Source of the DNA: Enteropsectra breve
Taxonomy: Eukaryota; Microsporidia
Direction: 5' to 3'
DNA: 45,614 bases
Assembly: GCA_024243835.1 (NCBI GenBank)
Contig: JALPMN010000631.1
Location: forward strand, 1 to 45,614
Both the position numbers and the translations under genes were made by a program. Below the pieces are notes generated by a model. The model ran no database searches. It was not told the origin of the DNA and saw only the letters and a program-made list of their open reading frames with translations. Numbering within the stretch: position 1 is the first letter of the stretch; every line of letters begins with the position of its first letter. Of the stretch, positions 9,806-17,426 are shown one piece after another.

Positions 9806-10055
9806 AAATATTAATGCAGTTTCTATGACGGAAGAGCCTTGTGAACAACATAAATCTATAAAGAAATGCTTTTGAATAAAATAAAAAATACCAATTTTAT
9901 TTTAAAAATATCATTAGTTGGATAAATAATCTGTTTAATCTAATACCCATGGTTAAGTAAACTCTTACTTCATTTAATTTTAATGGTTCTTAGTGGATTT
10001 TAAAAATATCATTTGACTTTCAAAGTCCAGTTAGATTTTCTAAGTTTGTTTGCCC

Positions 10056-11333
10056 ATGGAAAATAGTGGCTCAGAGGCGTTGGATGAATATTATGATTAC
10101 GTGATTCTAGGGACAGGCCTGACAGAAACCATCATAAGCTCGATCCTGGCACAGGAGCAGAAGTACAAAATACTGCATATCGACACGAACACTGCGTATG
10201 GAAGCGATTTTGCCTCACTGCAGTATCTGCAGCTAGAAAAGCATTTTGGGGGCACTGGCCAGATAGTTCAGGAACTCAAGGAAAAGAGCAGTGAGTTTAA
10301 TGTGGATCTGACGCCAAAGCTGATACTGCAGGACAGCAAGCTGCGGGATTTCCTGGTAAAGAACAACGTGCATGACATTGTTGAATTTACAGCAGTCAAG
10401 GGCTCATTTATCTGCACCAACAGAATGCACAAAATACCGAGAAACGAGGCACAGGCACTGACCAGTTCCGTTGTTTCCCTGTTTCAAAAGCCCAAAGTGA
10501 TTAAATTCTTTTGGAACTGCAGGAAGTTCGGGGAAGATCCAGAAAGCTTCAAAGCAAAGCCGACCATGGAGGAGGAGTTTCAGCGCTACAGCCTCAATGA
10601 TGATTCCATCGACTTTATAGGCCATGCGATCGCTCTTAATCTGAACGATGAGTATCTGAAGATGGATCCAAGGTTTACGTATGAAAATATAGTAAAATAC
10701 GTCTCTTCGATTGCGTGCTACGAGAACAGCGAAAGTCCGTACATCTACCCGGTCTATGGGCTGAGTGAGCTGTGCCAGGCCTTTGCCCGAAGATCGGCCT
10801 GCTATGGGAGCCTCTTCATGCTGGGAGCCAAGCTGGAAAGCATCGAGAAAAATAAGGTTTCATTGGTAGACCCTGATGGAAAAAGACAAACCGTAAAAGC
10901 TGGAAAAATAATTTCAGATCCCAAATATTTTAAGGATTCAGTGGTAGTAAAACAGATAATAAGATGCATATTGATAATAAGGAAGAATGAAGAAATGGAG
11001 TCGAGCTGCATAATGTTCTACAAAAAATACTTGAAGCGGAAAAATGATATTTTCTGTGTCATACTGGGGGCGGAAGAAAAGGCATGTCCCGCTGGGTATT
11101 GTGTGGTGATTCTTTCAACGGTTAAAGAGACAGAAGATCCTGAGAAAGAAATCTCACAGGCACTCAGACACTTTGATATTCTGAAAAAATACATTGAACT
11201 GCGAGATGTTCATATCAACAGTGACAGTGAAAGTGTGATATTCACCAGAGGTGTCGATGAAAGTGCAGTGATGGAAAATATTTATAAAGATGTAGAGAGG
11301 ATTGCCATGATGCTTGGCATTGAAATCAAGTAA
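10056..11333 (+). CDS. GDI1: Rab GDP-dissociation inhibitor (GDI)
   Basis: GDI extracts prenylated, GDP-bound Rab GTPases from membranes and recycles them for vesicle traffic. The N-terminal dinucleotide-type loop VILGTGLTE is at residues 16-24, then HIDTNTAYG, the FNVDLTPK block, and EFTAVKGSFICTNRMHKIPRNEAQALTSS, all diagnostic of the GDI/REP family. GDI is favoured over Rab escort protein by the length (425 residues) and absence of REP insertions. The reading frame stays open two codons upstream, but only with a TTG. The real start is the ATG at 10056, directly preceded by CCC at 10053-10055. The C-terminal third is diverged. Confidence 0.93.
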   Translation: MENSGSEALDEYYDYVILGTGLTETIISSILAQEQKYKILHIDTNTAYGSDFASLQYLQLEKHFGGTGQIVQELKEKSSEFNVDLTPKLILQDSKLRDFLVKNNVHDIVEFTAVKGSFICTNRMHKIPRNEAQALTSSVVSLFQKPKVIKFFWNCRKFGEDPESFKAKPTMEEEFQRYSLNDDSIDFIGHAIALNLNDEYLKMDPRFTYENIVKYVSSIACYENSESPYIYPVYGLSELCQAFARRSACYGSLFMLGAKLESIEKNKVSLVDPDGKRQTVKAGKIISDPKYFKDSVVVKQIIRCILIIRKNEEMESSCIMFYKKYLKRKNDIFCVILGAEEKACPAGYCVVILSTVKETEDPEKEISQALRHFDILKKYIELRDVHINSDSESVIFTRGVDESAVMENIYKDVERIAMMLGIEIK

Positions 11334-11964
11334 AATAGGTGAACATCCCGTGAATTATCCCGTAGCTTAAAATAGCAATTGATTTTTGAGTCTTTGCTTA
11401 TTTCGTTTACAAAGGAAGTTGATTCTTCTGCCTAAAGCCAGAGCAGCCAGATTTTTTATCGAGAAATAAATTTAGTTTTTTCATTTGTATCTTGGCGCGT
11501 TTGCATACGGGCTTTAGAGCTTATTCATTCAGCCTTCAAAAGCTTTAAGCTTCATTAAGAAACTACACAGTTCACAGATAAACTTTCAACTTTATCAAAC
11601 ATACTCCATGAGACGATCGGCATTCACGCACGTCTTCTTAGGTGAATGTGTTGGTTATAAAATTCTAATTCTCAAATAATCTTAATTTACTTCTTCGATA
11701 AACGCTGCTTTTTTAGAGTATAAGAAAGTATCTAATTATTTCTGGATTTACAACAGCACTAATTTTTACTGAATATTGTTCTGATGCGGTCCCTTAAAAA
11801 ATACTGTATTAGTTTCTGTATATTATAATCCACCATTCTATACAGGTACTTATTTGTGATTCTTGAATAAATAGATAGCTTAATACACGAGCAATTCACA
11901 ATGCAGCATTTTCATTTACACACTTCCATCAAAATAAACTCAAAACTAAATTTTTATTGGAAAT
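11334..11964. other. Intergenic spacer
   Basis: At 631 bp this is the longest spacer in the left 18 kb. Small open frames of 16-23 codons are present, and one on the minus strand even has CCC before its ATG near 11505. None has a recognisable product. No RNA gene was identified. Confidence 0.45.
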
Positions 11965-12462
11965 ATGCAAAAATTTGGGGGCTTCATGACCAGCGACAAT
12001 CAGAAGACACAGAGCTTAAATGATGGTGCCGTTGCAGCCGTGCAAAATAGCACCGCAGAGTCAGTCATCTATACAAGAGATGCAGTGCAGGTAATGTGTA
12101 CAGTGATAATTACGCAAAAGAATGCACAAGAGGATTCTGTGGTAGTGGAGTCTCCAGGGGATGCAGTATCCCCAAAGCTCTATGACTTAGCTAATCTTCA
12201 CACATCATTCAAATTTGTAGTAAGCGACCTGCACGGCGGAATGCTTCAAGACTATGTAAATGCCATTGCCCTGTGTATTATAAAGCATGGGCTTACGACC
12301 AGAGTGCCGGTGGCAGCAGAGAGGGATGGCAGTCTCTTAATTTGTGTTCCCACTGAAAACAAAGTGCTAGAGTTTGTTTCTGATGGCTCTGATGTCGTGG
12401 TAAAGCTAAAATCATTATTCGATGAGTGCAAGGAAAAGCACTCAGAGCTGATTCACATGTAA
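11965..12462 (+). CDS. RNase PH-fold exosome subunit (Rrp46/Mtr3-like), shortened
   Basis: This is probably one of the six RNase PH-like subunits forming the ring of the RNA exosome, which is catalytically dead in fungi and animals and threads RNA to Rrp44/Rrp6. The recognisable core runs from SVIYTRDAVQVMCTVIIT (the nucleic-acid-binding strand pair, about residues 33-50) to VVSDLHGGMLQDYVNAIALCIIKHG (about 89-113). The latter corresponds to the family's DGG-x-LxAxxNAxxLAL-x-DAG helix. Only 165 residues are present against about 220-250 normally, and the N-terminal RPDGR-type segment is absent. The paralogue (Rrp46, Mtr3, Rrp41, Rrp43) cannot be settled by eye. An in-frame Met at residue 8 is an alternative start. 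A possible exosome cofactor (Mpp6-like) lies 3 kb away. Confidence 0.55.
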   Translation: MQKFGGFMTSDNQKTQSLNDGAVAAVQNSTAESVIYTRDAVQVMCTVIITQKNAQEDSVVVESPGDAVSPKLYDLANLHTSFKFVVSDLHGGMLQDYVNAIALCIIKHGLTTRVPVAAERDGSLLICVPTENKVLEFVSDGSDVVVKLKSLFDECKEKHSELIHM

Positions 12463-12811
12463 AATACCATTAAAACCTACGATTTAACAATTTTTATTAA
12501 AAGAACTATATTTTTCAAGGCTGAATATTGATTTTACTTGAAATATCCTTGGTATTTGTTAAAATATTTTAATATTGTTCCACTAGAAAGCAATATTTGT
12601 TCTACTCATTAGCATATTGTTGAATTCTTACTCAAACGTGTCCTATGCATTTCAATATATTTTTAAACTGTCCATCAATATCATTAGGATACAAAAAGCG
12701 CCGCCTTAAAACAACACGTTGATTATAACCAAGATTTCACACTGTGTTCTACCATGCTTTAAAATATCTAACTGTTCTGAGTAAAATTTAGAAAATAAAA
12801 TTTCCCATCGT
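12463..12811. other. Intergenic spacer
   Basis: This 349-bp AT-rich spacer ends with AAATTT at 12798-12803 and CCC at 12804-12806, just before the Gpn1 ATG. That is a clear example of the local start-proximal signal. Nothing else was recognised. Confidence 0.5.
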
Positions 12812-13552
12812 ATGGAGAAGAGGGCATTCGTTGTTGTTGGAATGGCTGGCAGTGGAAAGACAACCTTTTGCCAAAGACTGTATACCTGGCTCAATACTGA
12901 AATAGTGCTTAAAAATGGGCTTAATTCCCTCATAACATCTATAAATCTAGATCCTGCAGTAGAAAATCCAAAAATGCCGCTTACCACCGATATTCGAGAT
13001 TTTATCGACTATAGAGAAACGATGCAGAAGTACAGGCTTGGGCCCAATGGATGCATCAACACGTGCCTAAACATCTTCCTGCTGAACTACGAGAAGCAGG
13101 AGCAGGCCAAGTACACGATAATCGACACCCCTGGGCAGATAGAAGCATTCACCTGGTCATCACCGGGCGATGCCGTTATGGATCTGTTCTCAGACATCTG
13201 CATCCTTTATGTCATAGACCTGTCAATATGCAAAAATAAACATGTTTTTATGACAAACATGATTTTTGCGGCTGCTCTTAAGGCCAAGTTCAGAAGGCCT
13301 CTGCTCGTAGTTTTCAATAAGAATGACATGGAGGGACTGGACGAGGTTTCCCAATGGATCGTTGACTTTGAGGCATTCAGAAATTCCCTAAACACCGAAG
13401 AGATTGATTTGGGCTCGATGGCGCTTTATTTTGAAGAATTCTACAACAGCATTGATTTTGTCAGTGTGAGTGCCTACACAGGATCTGGAAAGGAAGATTT
13501 CCTCAAGAAAGTAGATGAAATTTATCAAAAGAAGAACGAAACAAAGCCATGA
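12812..13552 (+). CDS. GPN1: GPN-loop GTPase Gpn1 (Npa3/XAB1)
   Basis: Gpn1 is a cytoplasmic dimeric GTPase needed for assembly and nuclear import of RNA polymerase II. The P-loop GMAGSGKT is at residues 10-17. The Gly-Pro-Asn insertion is at 77-79 in RLGPNGC, the G3 motif DTPGQ is at 105-109 followed by IEAFTWS, and the guanine-specificity motif is FNKND near 170. NLDPAV and TDIRD are also family blocks. Matching the AGSGKT and FTWS context to Gpn1 rather than Gpn2 or Gpn3 is straightforward. At 246 residues the protein ends right after the GTPase fold and lacks the acidic C-terminal extension of yeast Npa3 (385 residues). Confidence 0.93.
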   Translation: MEKRAFVVVGMAGSGKTTFCQRLYTWLNTEIVLKNGLNSLITSINLDPAVENPKMPLTTDIRDFIDYRETMQKYRLGPNGCINTCLNIFLLNYEKQEQAKYTIIDTPGQIEAFTWSSPGDAVMDLFSDICILYVIDLSICKNKHVFMTNMIFAAALKAKFRRPLLVVFNKNDMEGLDEVSQWIVDFEAFRNSLNTEEIDLGSMALYFEEFYNSIDFVSVSAYTGSGKEDFLKKVDEIYQKKNETKP

Positions 13553-13703
13553 AAAAATAAAATTTAATTACAGAATTTATATGTTAAATAACAGAACTTA
13601 TATGTTAGTAAATTTATATGTTAGTGTAGTGTAGATAAGGTTTGTATTTAGAAGATGAATAAATAAAAACCAATATTAAGGTAGCTATTTTATTATTATG
13701 AAA

Positions 13704-15281
13704 TTATAAGAAGATTCTCTTGTACAGAGGCATCACAATTATGTCCCCATGCTTAACCGGAGATGCAAAATACGCCTTGAAATGTCCCTTTGTTCCCAGT
13801 GAGCGTATTATGTAGCCGCTGTTGCAGCCCTTGGCCTCGAGCCGTATGTTTCCAAAATGCTCAACCTGTTCCTTGGAGAAGAACATGCCCTTGACAACGA
13901 TGTGCTTTTTGCAGATTTTGATCGGCTTTCCCTTGAGCTCAACCTTCTCGAAGAACAACCTGTCCTTTGAATATCCATTTTGCAGCTTAACCGCGCAGTC
14001 CTCCTCCAGGACATACGCAACCGTGCTGTAGAAGGAAAAGGGTGCTGTAAAACTAATGATTCCTCTTTCCAGGGATGGCTCCTCCTCGAACACATTGTTG
14101 TTCAGGTTCCTGCTGGTTATGTTTCGTGTCTTAAAAATTCTATATCCGTTGTCCACAACAACTTCTTTATTTAGTGGCTTTGCAGCAGAAAATTCATAGT
14201 TCATAATTGTGGTGTTGGCCTCGTACTCAAAAAGACTGAAGAGCACAAAAAACTTGTCGGTTATTGGCCCATTCACATTTATCTTGAGCGTAACATAACT
14301 GTTTTTGGGAACTGGGCTCTTGATATTGGCAAGCGTGTTCTGCACGTAGCTCATATTCTTCATAAATATCAGATCTTTGTAATATTCAGGTTCAGCCTGG
14401 CCCTTAAAGGTGCATTTAGCGAGATTTTTAATACCCCGATATTCCTTATAGTTCTCAATCAGATCATACTCTGGATCTATTTCCTCTTCTTCATTGACAA
14501 AACTCTCTTCATCAGCCATGCTTTCCTCTTCTTCATATTCCAACGGCTGCTCTGTCTCATCTTCCTCCGATACTTCATTGTCTTTTACTATGAGCTGTCT
14601 CTCATCCACAGGCACATTAAGTTCTTCGCCTGATATAACGGTATCTCCGAATGCGACCTCGGAAACAATTCCCTCGTGCGCCCCATTGATAATCACTTTA
14701 TTGGAACGGAGCCCTGCCTTCATAAATCCTGTTAAAATCAGCTGTCCGTTTTCATATGATGCCTCCTGTGCCACCATGAACGGCCTATTCCGGCAAAGCA
14801 TGGTGTTTTGCATCTCAAAATTGGCCAAATACTGATTGAGCATCGTGACATCACAGATGCGTGCATCTCCAAAGAGTTTTGAGACTGTGCGTGCTATATT
14901 TTTGTGCTTTCTTTCATACACAATCACAACGGTGGGCATGAAGCGGCATATGAGGCTCACGAGAGAGCTCTCTATGTTTGCATCTGTAACGGTTAATATC
15001 AGAAGATCACTGCAACGCGCAATGTAAGACAGTTCTGTGGCAGTCATTCCGGCAGAGTTGTACATCACATAGTTGTATGGGAGCTGCAGCTCGAGCTCAA
15101 GGGTTCTCTGCGAGAGCGCAATAGTTGTGAATACCCGGTAGGCCTCTGTTTTGGTGTAAACACTTGTTTCCTTGTTTATTCGTTCCGCTCTTTTCTGCAG
15201 TTTCTGCTTGGTTCTATTCTTTTTAACATGATTTCTCATCTGGGTAAAATTTTTGCAATAATTTAGACTGACTGCTACCAT
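13704..15281 (-). CDS. TSR1: 40S ribosome biogenesis factor Tsr1
   Basis: Tsr1 is a GTPase-like but inactive factor that caps the late 40S precursor and blocks premature subunit joining. Family blocks include VRNH-type basic N-terminus (MRNHVKKNRTKQK), the GxxxAGLRSNKVIINGAHEGIV segment near residue 187, YKEYRGIKNLAKCTFKG near 280, and the C-terminal GHFKAYFASPVKHGDIIVMPLYKRIF. No P-loop is present, as expected for Tsr1 and unlike Bms1. An acidic stretch rich in E and D lies at about residues 233-275. The length of 525 residues against 788 in yeast reflects loss of loops. The gene is head-to-head with the Mpp6-like gene, with 62 bp between the start codons. Bms1 was considered and is less likely on size and the missing P-loop. 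Confidence 0.92.
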   Translation of the reverse strand: MVAVSLNYCKNFTQMRNHVKKNRTKQKLQKRAERINKETSVYTKTEAYRVFTTIALSQRTLELELQLPYNYVMYNSAGMTATELSYIARCSDLLILTVTDANIESSLVSLICRFMPTVVIVYERKHKNIARTVSKLFGDARICDVTMLNQYLANFEMQNTMLCRNRPFMVAQEASYENGQLILTGFMKAGLRSNKVIINGAHEGIVSEVAFGDTVISGEELNVPVDERQLIVKDNEVSEEDETEQPLEYEEEESMADEESFVNEEEEIDPEYDLIENYKEYRGIKNLAKCTFKGQAEPEYYKDLIFMKNMSYVQNTLANIKSPVPKNSYVTLKINVNGPITDKFFVLFSLFEYEANTTIMNYEFSAAKPLNKEVVVDNGYRIFKTRNITSRNLNNNVFEEEPSLERGIISFTAPFSFYSTVAYVLEEDCAVKLQNGYSKDRLFFEKVELKGKPIKICKKHIVVKGMFFSKEQVEHFGNIRLEAKGCNSGYIIRSLGTKGHFKAYFASPVKHGDIIVMPLYKRIFL

Positions 15282-15343
15282 GCAACTGTAATAAGAAACT
15301 CTTTTATAAAAAACTGGTTTCTAAATACAGAAAAAAGAAGCCC
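15282..15343. promoter_or_regulatory. Divergent promoter, TSR1 / Mpp6-like gene
   Basis: Only 62 bp separate the two start codons, so both genes must start transcription within this segment or inside each other. CCC at 15341-15343 directly abuts the Mpp6-like ATG. Confidence 0.6.
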
Positions 15344-15514
15344 ATGGCAACCATAAGCCCGACACTCAGGAATCTTAAATTCATGAAAAATAAGACAGAA
15401 ACACAGACAAGTGCTGTGAACAAGACATTTTCCTACTACGCGAATAAAAATATGGTCCACATTCTAGAAAAGGCTAGGCGGGAGAACGCTAAAATTAAAA
15501 CACCAACAAAATAA
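15344..15514 (+). CDS. Small basic protein, Mpp6-like exosome cofactor
   Basis: This 56-residue reading frame is clear of the flanking genes. Its N-terminus contains SPTLRNLKFMKN (residues 5-16), which matches the signature at the start of Mpp6/MPHOSPH6, where a Leu-Ser-x-x-hydrophobic stretch leads into N-hydrophobic-KFM. In yeast and human, Mpp6 uses its middle region to bind Rrp40 and to help recruit Mtr4 to the nuclear exosome. The rest here is Lys/Arg/Thr-rich (VHILEKARRENAKIK). Support for a real gene is the motif, the CCC directly before the ATG, the coding-like composition and the position in a tight divergent pair with a ribosome biogenesis gene. At a third of the usual length the function remains an inference. 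Confidence 0.55.
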   Translation: MATISPTLRNLKFMKNKTETQTSAVNKTFSYYANKNMVHILEKARRENAKIKTPTK

Positions 15515-15833
15515 ACAAACACATGCCGCATTAAAATAAAAATATGATTTGTTCAAGTGCTTTTCACATCTTTAAAAAGGGGCATTCATGCCAAGAGATT
15601 TTATTTCAAGAGACACATTTTTTCAGCAAAACGTATGCAACTTCTATTGTATTTAACTATTTTTAAGATGCAATTTATAAGCTGCTTTGAAGAAAAGACA
15701 CAATTCATACACACACTTTTTTACATAGGTTAATCATTCATTATTCCAGAATAAAGATATTGCTTGTTTAAAAATTTTCTTAAATAATGAATAAAGCTTA
15801 CAGAAAAAGACAGTTTTAATATTTAATTTTACA
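15515..15833. other. Intergenic spacer between convergent genes
   Basis: This 319-bp AT-rich spacer holds the 3' ends of the Mpp6-like gene and E2F. AATAAA-like hexamers occur on both strands. No reading frame or RNA gene was supported. Confidence 0.45.
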
Positions 15834-16406
15834 TCATTTATCGTTGTTAACATAGTAAACCGACACCTGTCCCTTCTCGGTGATTAGCTTCAGCTTGTAG
15901 GAGCCTTTTTCGTACTTGGGGAACTCGATCGCAGTGTCGATGGGTGCCTTGACCGCAAAGACCAGCTTATTTTTAAATATCTCTAAGTTCTGAAGGTCAT
16001 CGTATGTTATATAGGCATTGTCCAGGTTTTGTTGGTTACACGAAAGATCTGCAATTTCTGCATTCAGCTCCGCAAGCTCTTTGTCCAACTCCTTTTCTTC
16101 GTCACATTTGATTTTCAGCACTTCCAGACTCATGTCGTCGTCATCATAGTCGCTGTCTAGCGCCTCATCGAAGTCTCCCATCCACTTGACGCTGTTTACC
16201 GACCACTTGCTCACCATGTTCAATCCCTCAAGCACATTCGTAATGTCGTAGATTCGTCTTTTGTGGACATTCAGCAGCTCGGCGGCATGCTTCATATTTA
16301 TTTTTTTGTCTGGTGTCTTGCTGATCATCGTTACGAATTTTTTCGTGAGGGAATACAGTGAATTTTCGTCTCTTCTCGAGCTCGGAACATGTCCTTCACT
16401 TTTCAT
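15834..16406 (-). CDS. E2F-family transcription factor
   Basis: This is a winged-helix DNA-binding protein of the E2F family, which controls G1/S genes as a heterodimer with DP. The DNA-binding domain spans about residues 15-77, with SLTKKFV, AAELLNVHKRRIYDITNVLEG (the RRxYDITNVLEG helix is diagnostic of E2F, not DP) and a closing VKWMG. An acidic stretch (DSDYDDDD) leads into a coiled-coil/marked-box part with TYDDLQNLEIFKNKLVFAVKAP, the E2F TYxD-hxVxAP signature. The protein has 190 residues. The frame is open four more codons upstream to a GTG, but the ATG at 16406 is preceded by a C-run and is preferred. No retinoblastoma-binding tail is visible. Its DP partner is not in the window. Confidence 0.93.
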   Translation of the reverse strand: MKSEGHVPSSRRDENSLYSLTKKFVTMISKTPDKKINMKHAAELLNVHKRRIYDITNVLEGLNMVSKWSVNSVKWMGDFDEALDSDYDDDDMSLEVLKIKCDEEKELDKELAELNAEIADLSCNQQNLDNAYITYDDLQNLEIFKNKLVFAVKAPIDTAIEFPKYEKGSYKLKLITEKGQVSVYYVNNDK

Positions 16407-16425
16407 TTTAAGGGGCACCCATCGT
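16407..16425. promoter_or_regulatory. Ultra-short divergent promoter, E2F / Med18
   Basis: Nineteen bases separate the two ATGs. They contain GGGG at 16412-16415 (CCCC for the minus-strand E2F gene) and CCC at 16418-16420 for the plus-strand Med18 gene. Each start thus has its own C-rich signal, and the transcription start sites must lie inside the opposite gene or the transcripts must be nearly leaderless. Confidence 0.7.
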
Positions 16426-17019
16426 ATGATAGAATGTTCATTATACGGAGTTGCAAAGCAAAAATTTGATGATCTGAAGCACGAGGCATTTTATCGGGAG
16501 GAGCTCAAATACGAGCGAGAAGGCAAAATATACTGGATATACAACGAGCGCCGGGTGCAGGAGCTTGCTGTTGCACGCACAGGGCATATGTCCCGAAGCG
16601 CCTTTGAGTGTGACAGCAGCTTTGAAAATGAGAGCAGCCCCGTTCAGGACGAAGAAGGCAGCCACACACTTCTGTATTATGAAGATCCCGATAGAAACAA
16701 GCAGAGAATATCGATAGCAAGAAAAGTACACAAAAAGGCCGTGGAAATCAACGGAGAGACTGAACGGATACTGGGCGCGTTGAAATACAAGTTTCTTAAG
16801 AAAAATGACGTTGAGGGATTTCTGTATAACATGGGTTTCTATAACGTAGAGCTTACACGGTATCTGGAGAACAGCGAGCTAAAAGACTATTATCTGGTAA
16901 AAGTCGTTGCTGAGAACGAAAATGTAAATATTGGGGAGAAGATCCTCGAAAAAGCCATTAATGAGCTAGAAGATTATGTTGATTTAGTTAAGCCGCCAAT
17001 TGAGGCTTTTATGAAGTGA
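16426..17019 (+). CDS. MED18: Mediator subunit Med18 (Srb5)-like
   Basis: Med18 forms the head module of Mediator with Med20 and contacts RNA polymerase II. The C-terminal half can be laid on human MED18 by eye. NDVEGFLYNMGFYNVELTRYLE (about residues 123-144) matches the NLTDFLMEMGF-type helix, YLVKVVAEN matches the YLVELSVVAP-type strand, and KAINELEDYVDLVKPP ends the fold where human MED18 has NLKPLVHLEKIDP. The N-terminus MIECSLYGV fits the first strand. The central linker is polar and acidic. The length is 197 residues from the ATG at 16426; longer in-frame starts would overlap the whole E2F promoter and much of its DNA-binding domain, and are rejected. CCC lies six bases upstream. There are no catalytic residues to test, so this is a family-level call. 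Confidence 0.68.
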   Translation: MIECSLYGVAKQKFDDLKHEAFYREELKYEREGKIYWIYNERRVQELAVARTGHMSRSAFECDSSFENESSPVQDEEGSHTLLYYEDPDRNKQRISIARKVHKKAVEINGETERILGALKYKFLKKNDVEGFLYNMGFYNVELTRYLENSELKDYYLVKVVAENENVNIGEKILEKAINELEDYVDLVKPPIEAFMK

Positions 17020-17426
17020 ATTTCCATTTATAGAAGGAATTTATTTAATAAAAACTTGTGTCACGTTGTTAAACAGTTGTTATTTATGGATTACTATAAT
17101 TACTTTTGATATGGTTTTAGTATTGTTAAATCAGAAATATTATTCATAAGATGGGTATTTGAATAACTTTAGAAAGATAATATTATTCAACAGGTTTAAT
17201 TAAGTTGGAATTATTTATAAGGGTGATTTTTAAAGTTGAATCTTAAAGTGCACTGAGAATAAAAAAACAAGTTTATTATTTTCACTATAAACTTTTAGAC
17301 ATAATTCCCTAGCATACGCATTGCGCTTTGCTTCCTGTCGATATTACTGCTCTATTCCAGTTGAATACAAAATGTAGCATCATAATGCAAATAATTATTT
17401 CCTAATCACTCTGCCCAAAAATTTTC
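17020..17426. other. Intergenic spacer
   Basis: This 407-bp AT-rich spacer ends with CCC at 17414-17416 and AAAAATTTT at 17417-17425, then the ProRS ATG. No other feature was seen. Confidence 0.5.

Noticed and set aside
16261..16425. 55-residue N-terminal extension of Med18
   Set aside because: It overlaps the E2F DNA-binding domain in antisense, and the CCC signal sits right before the ATG at 16426.
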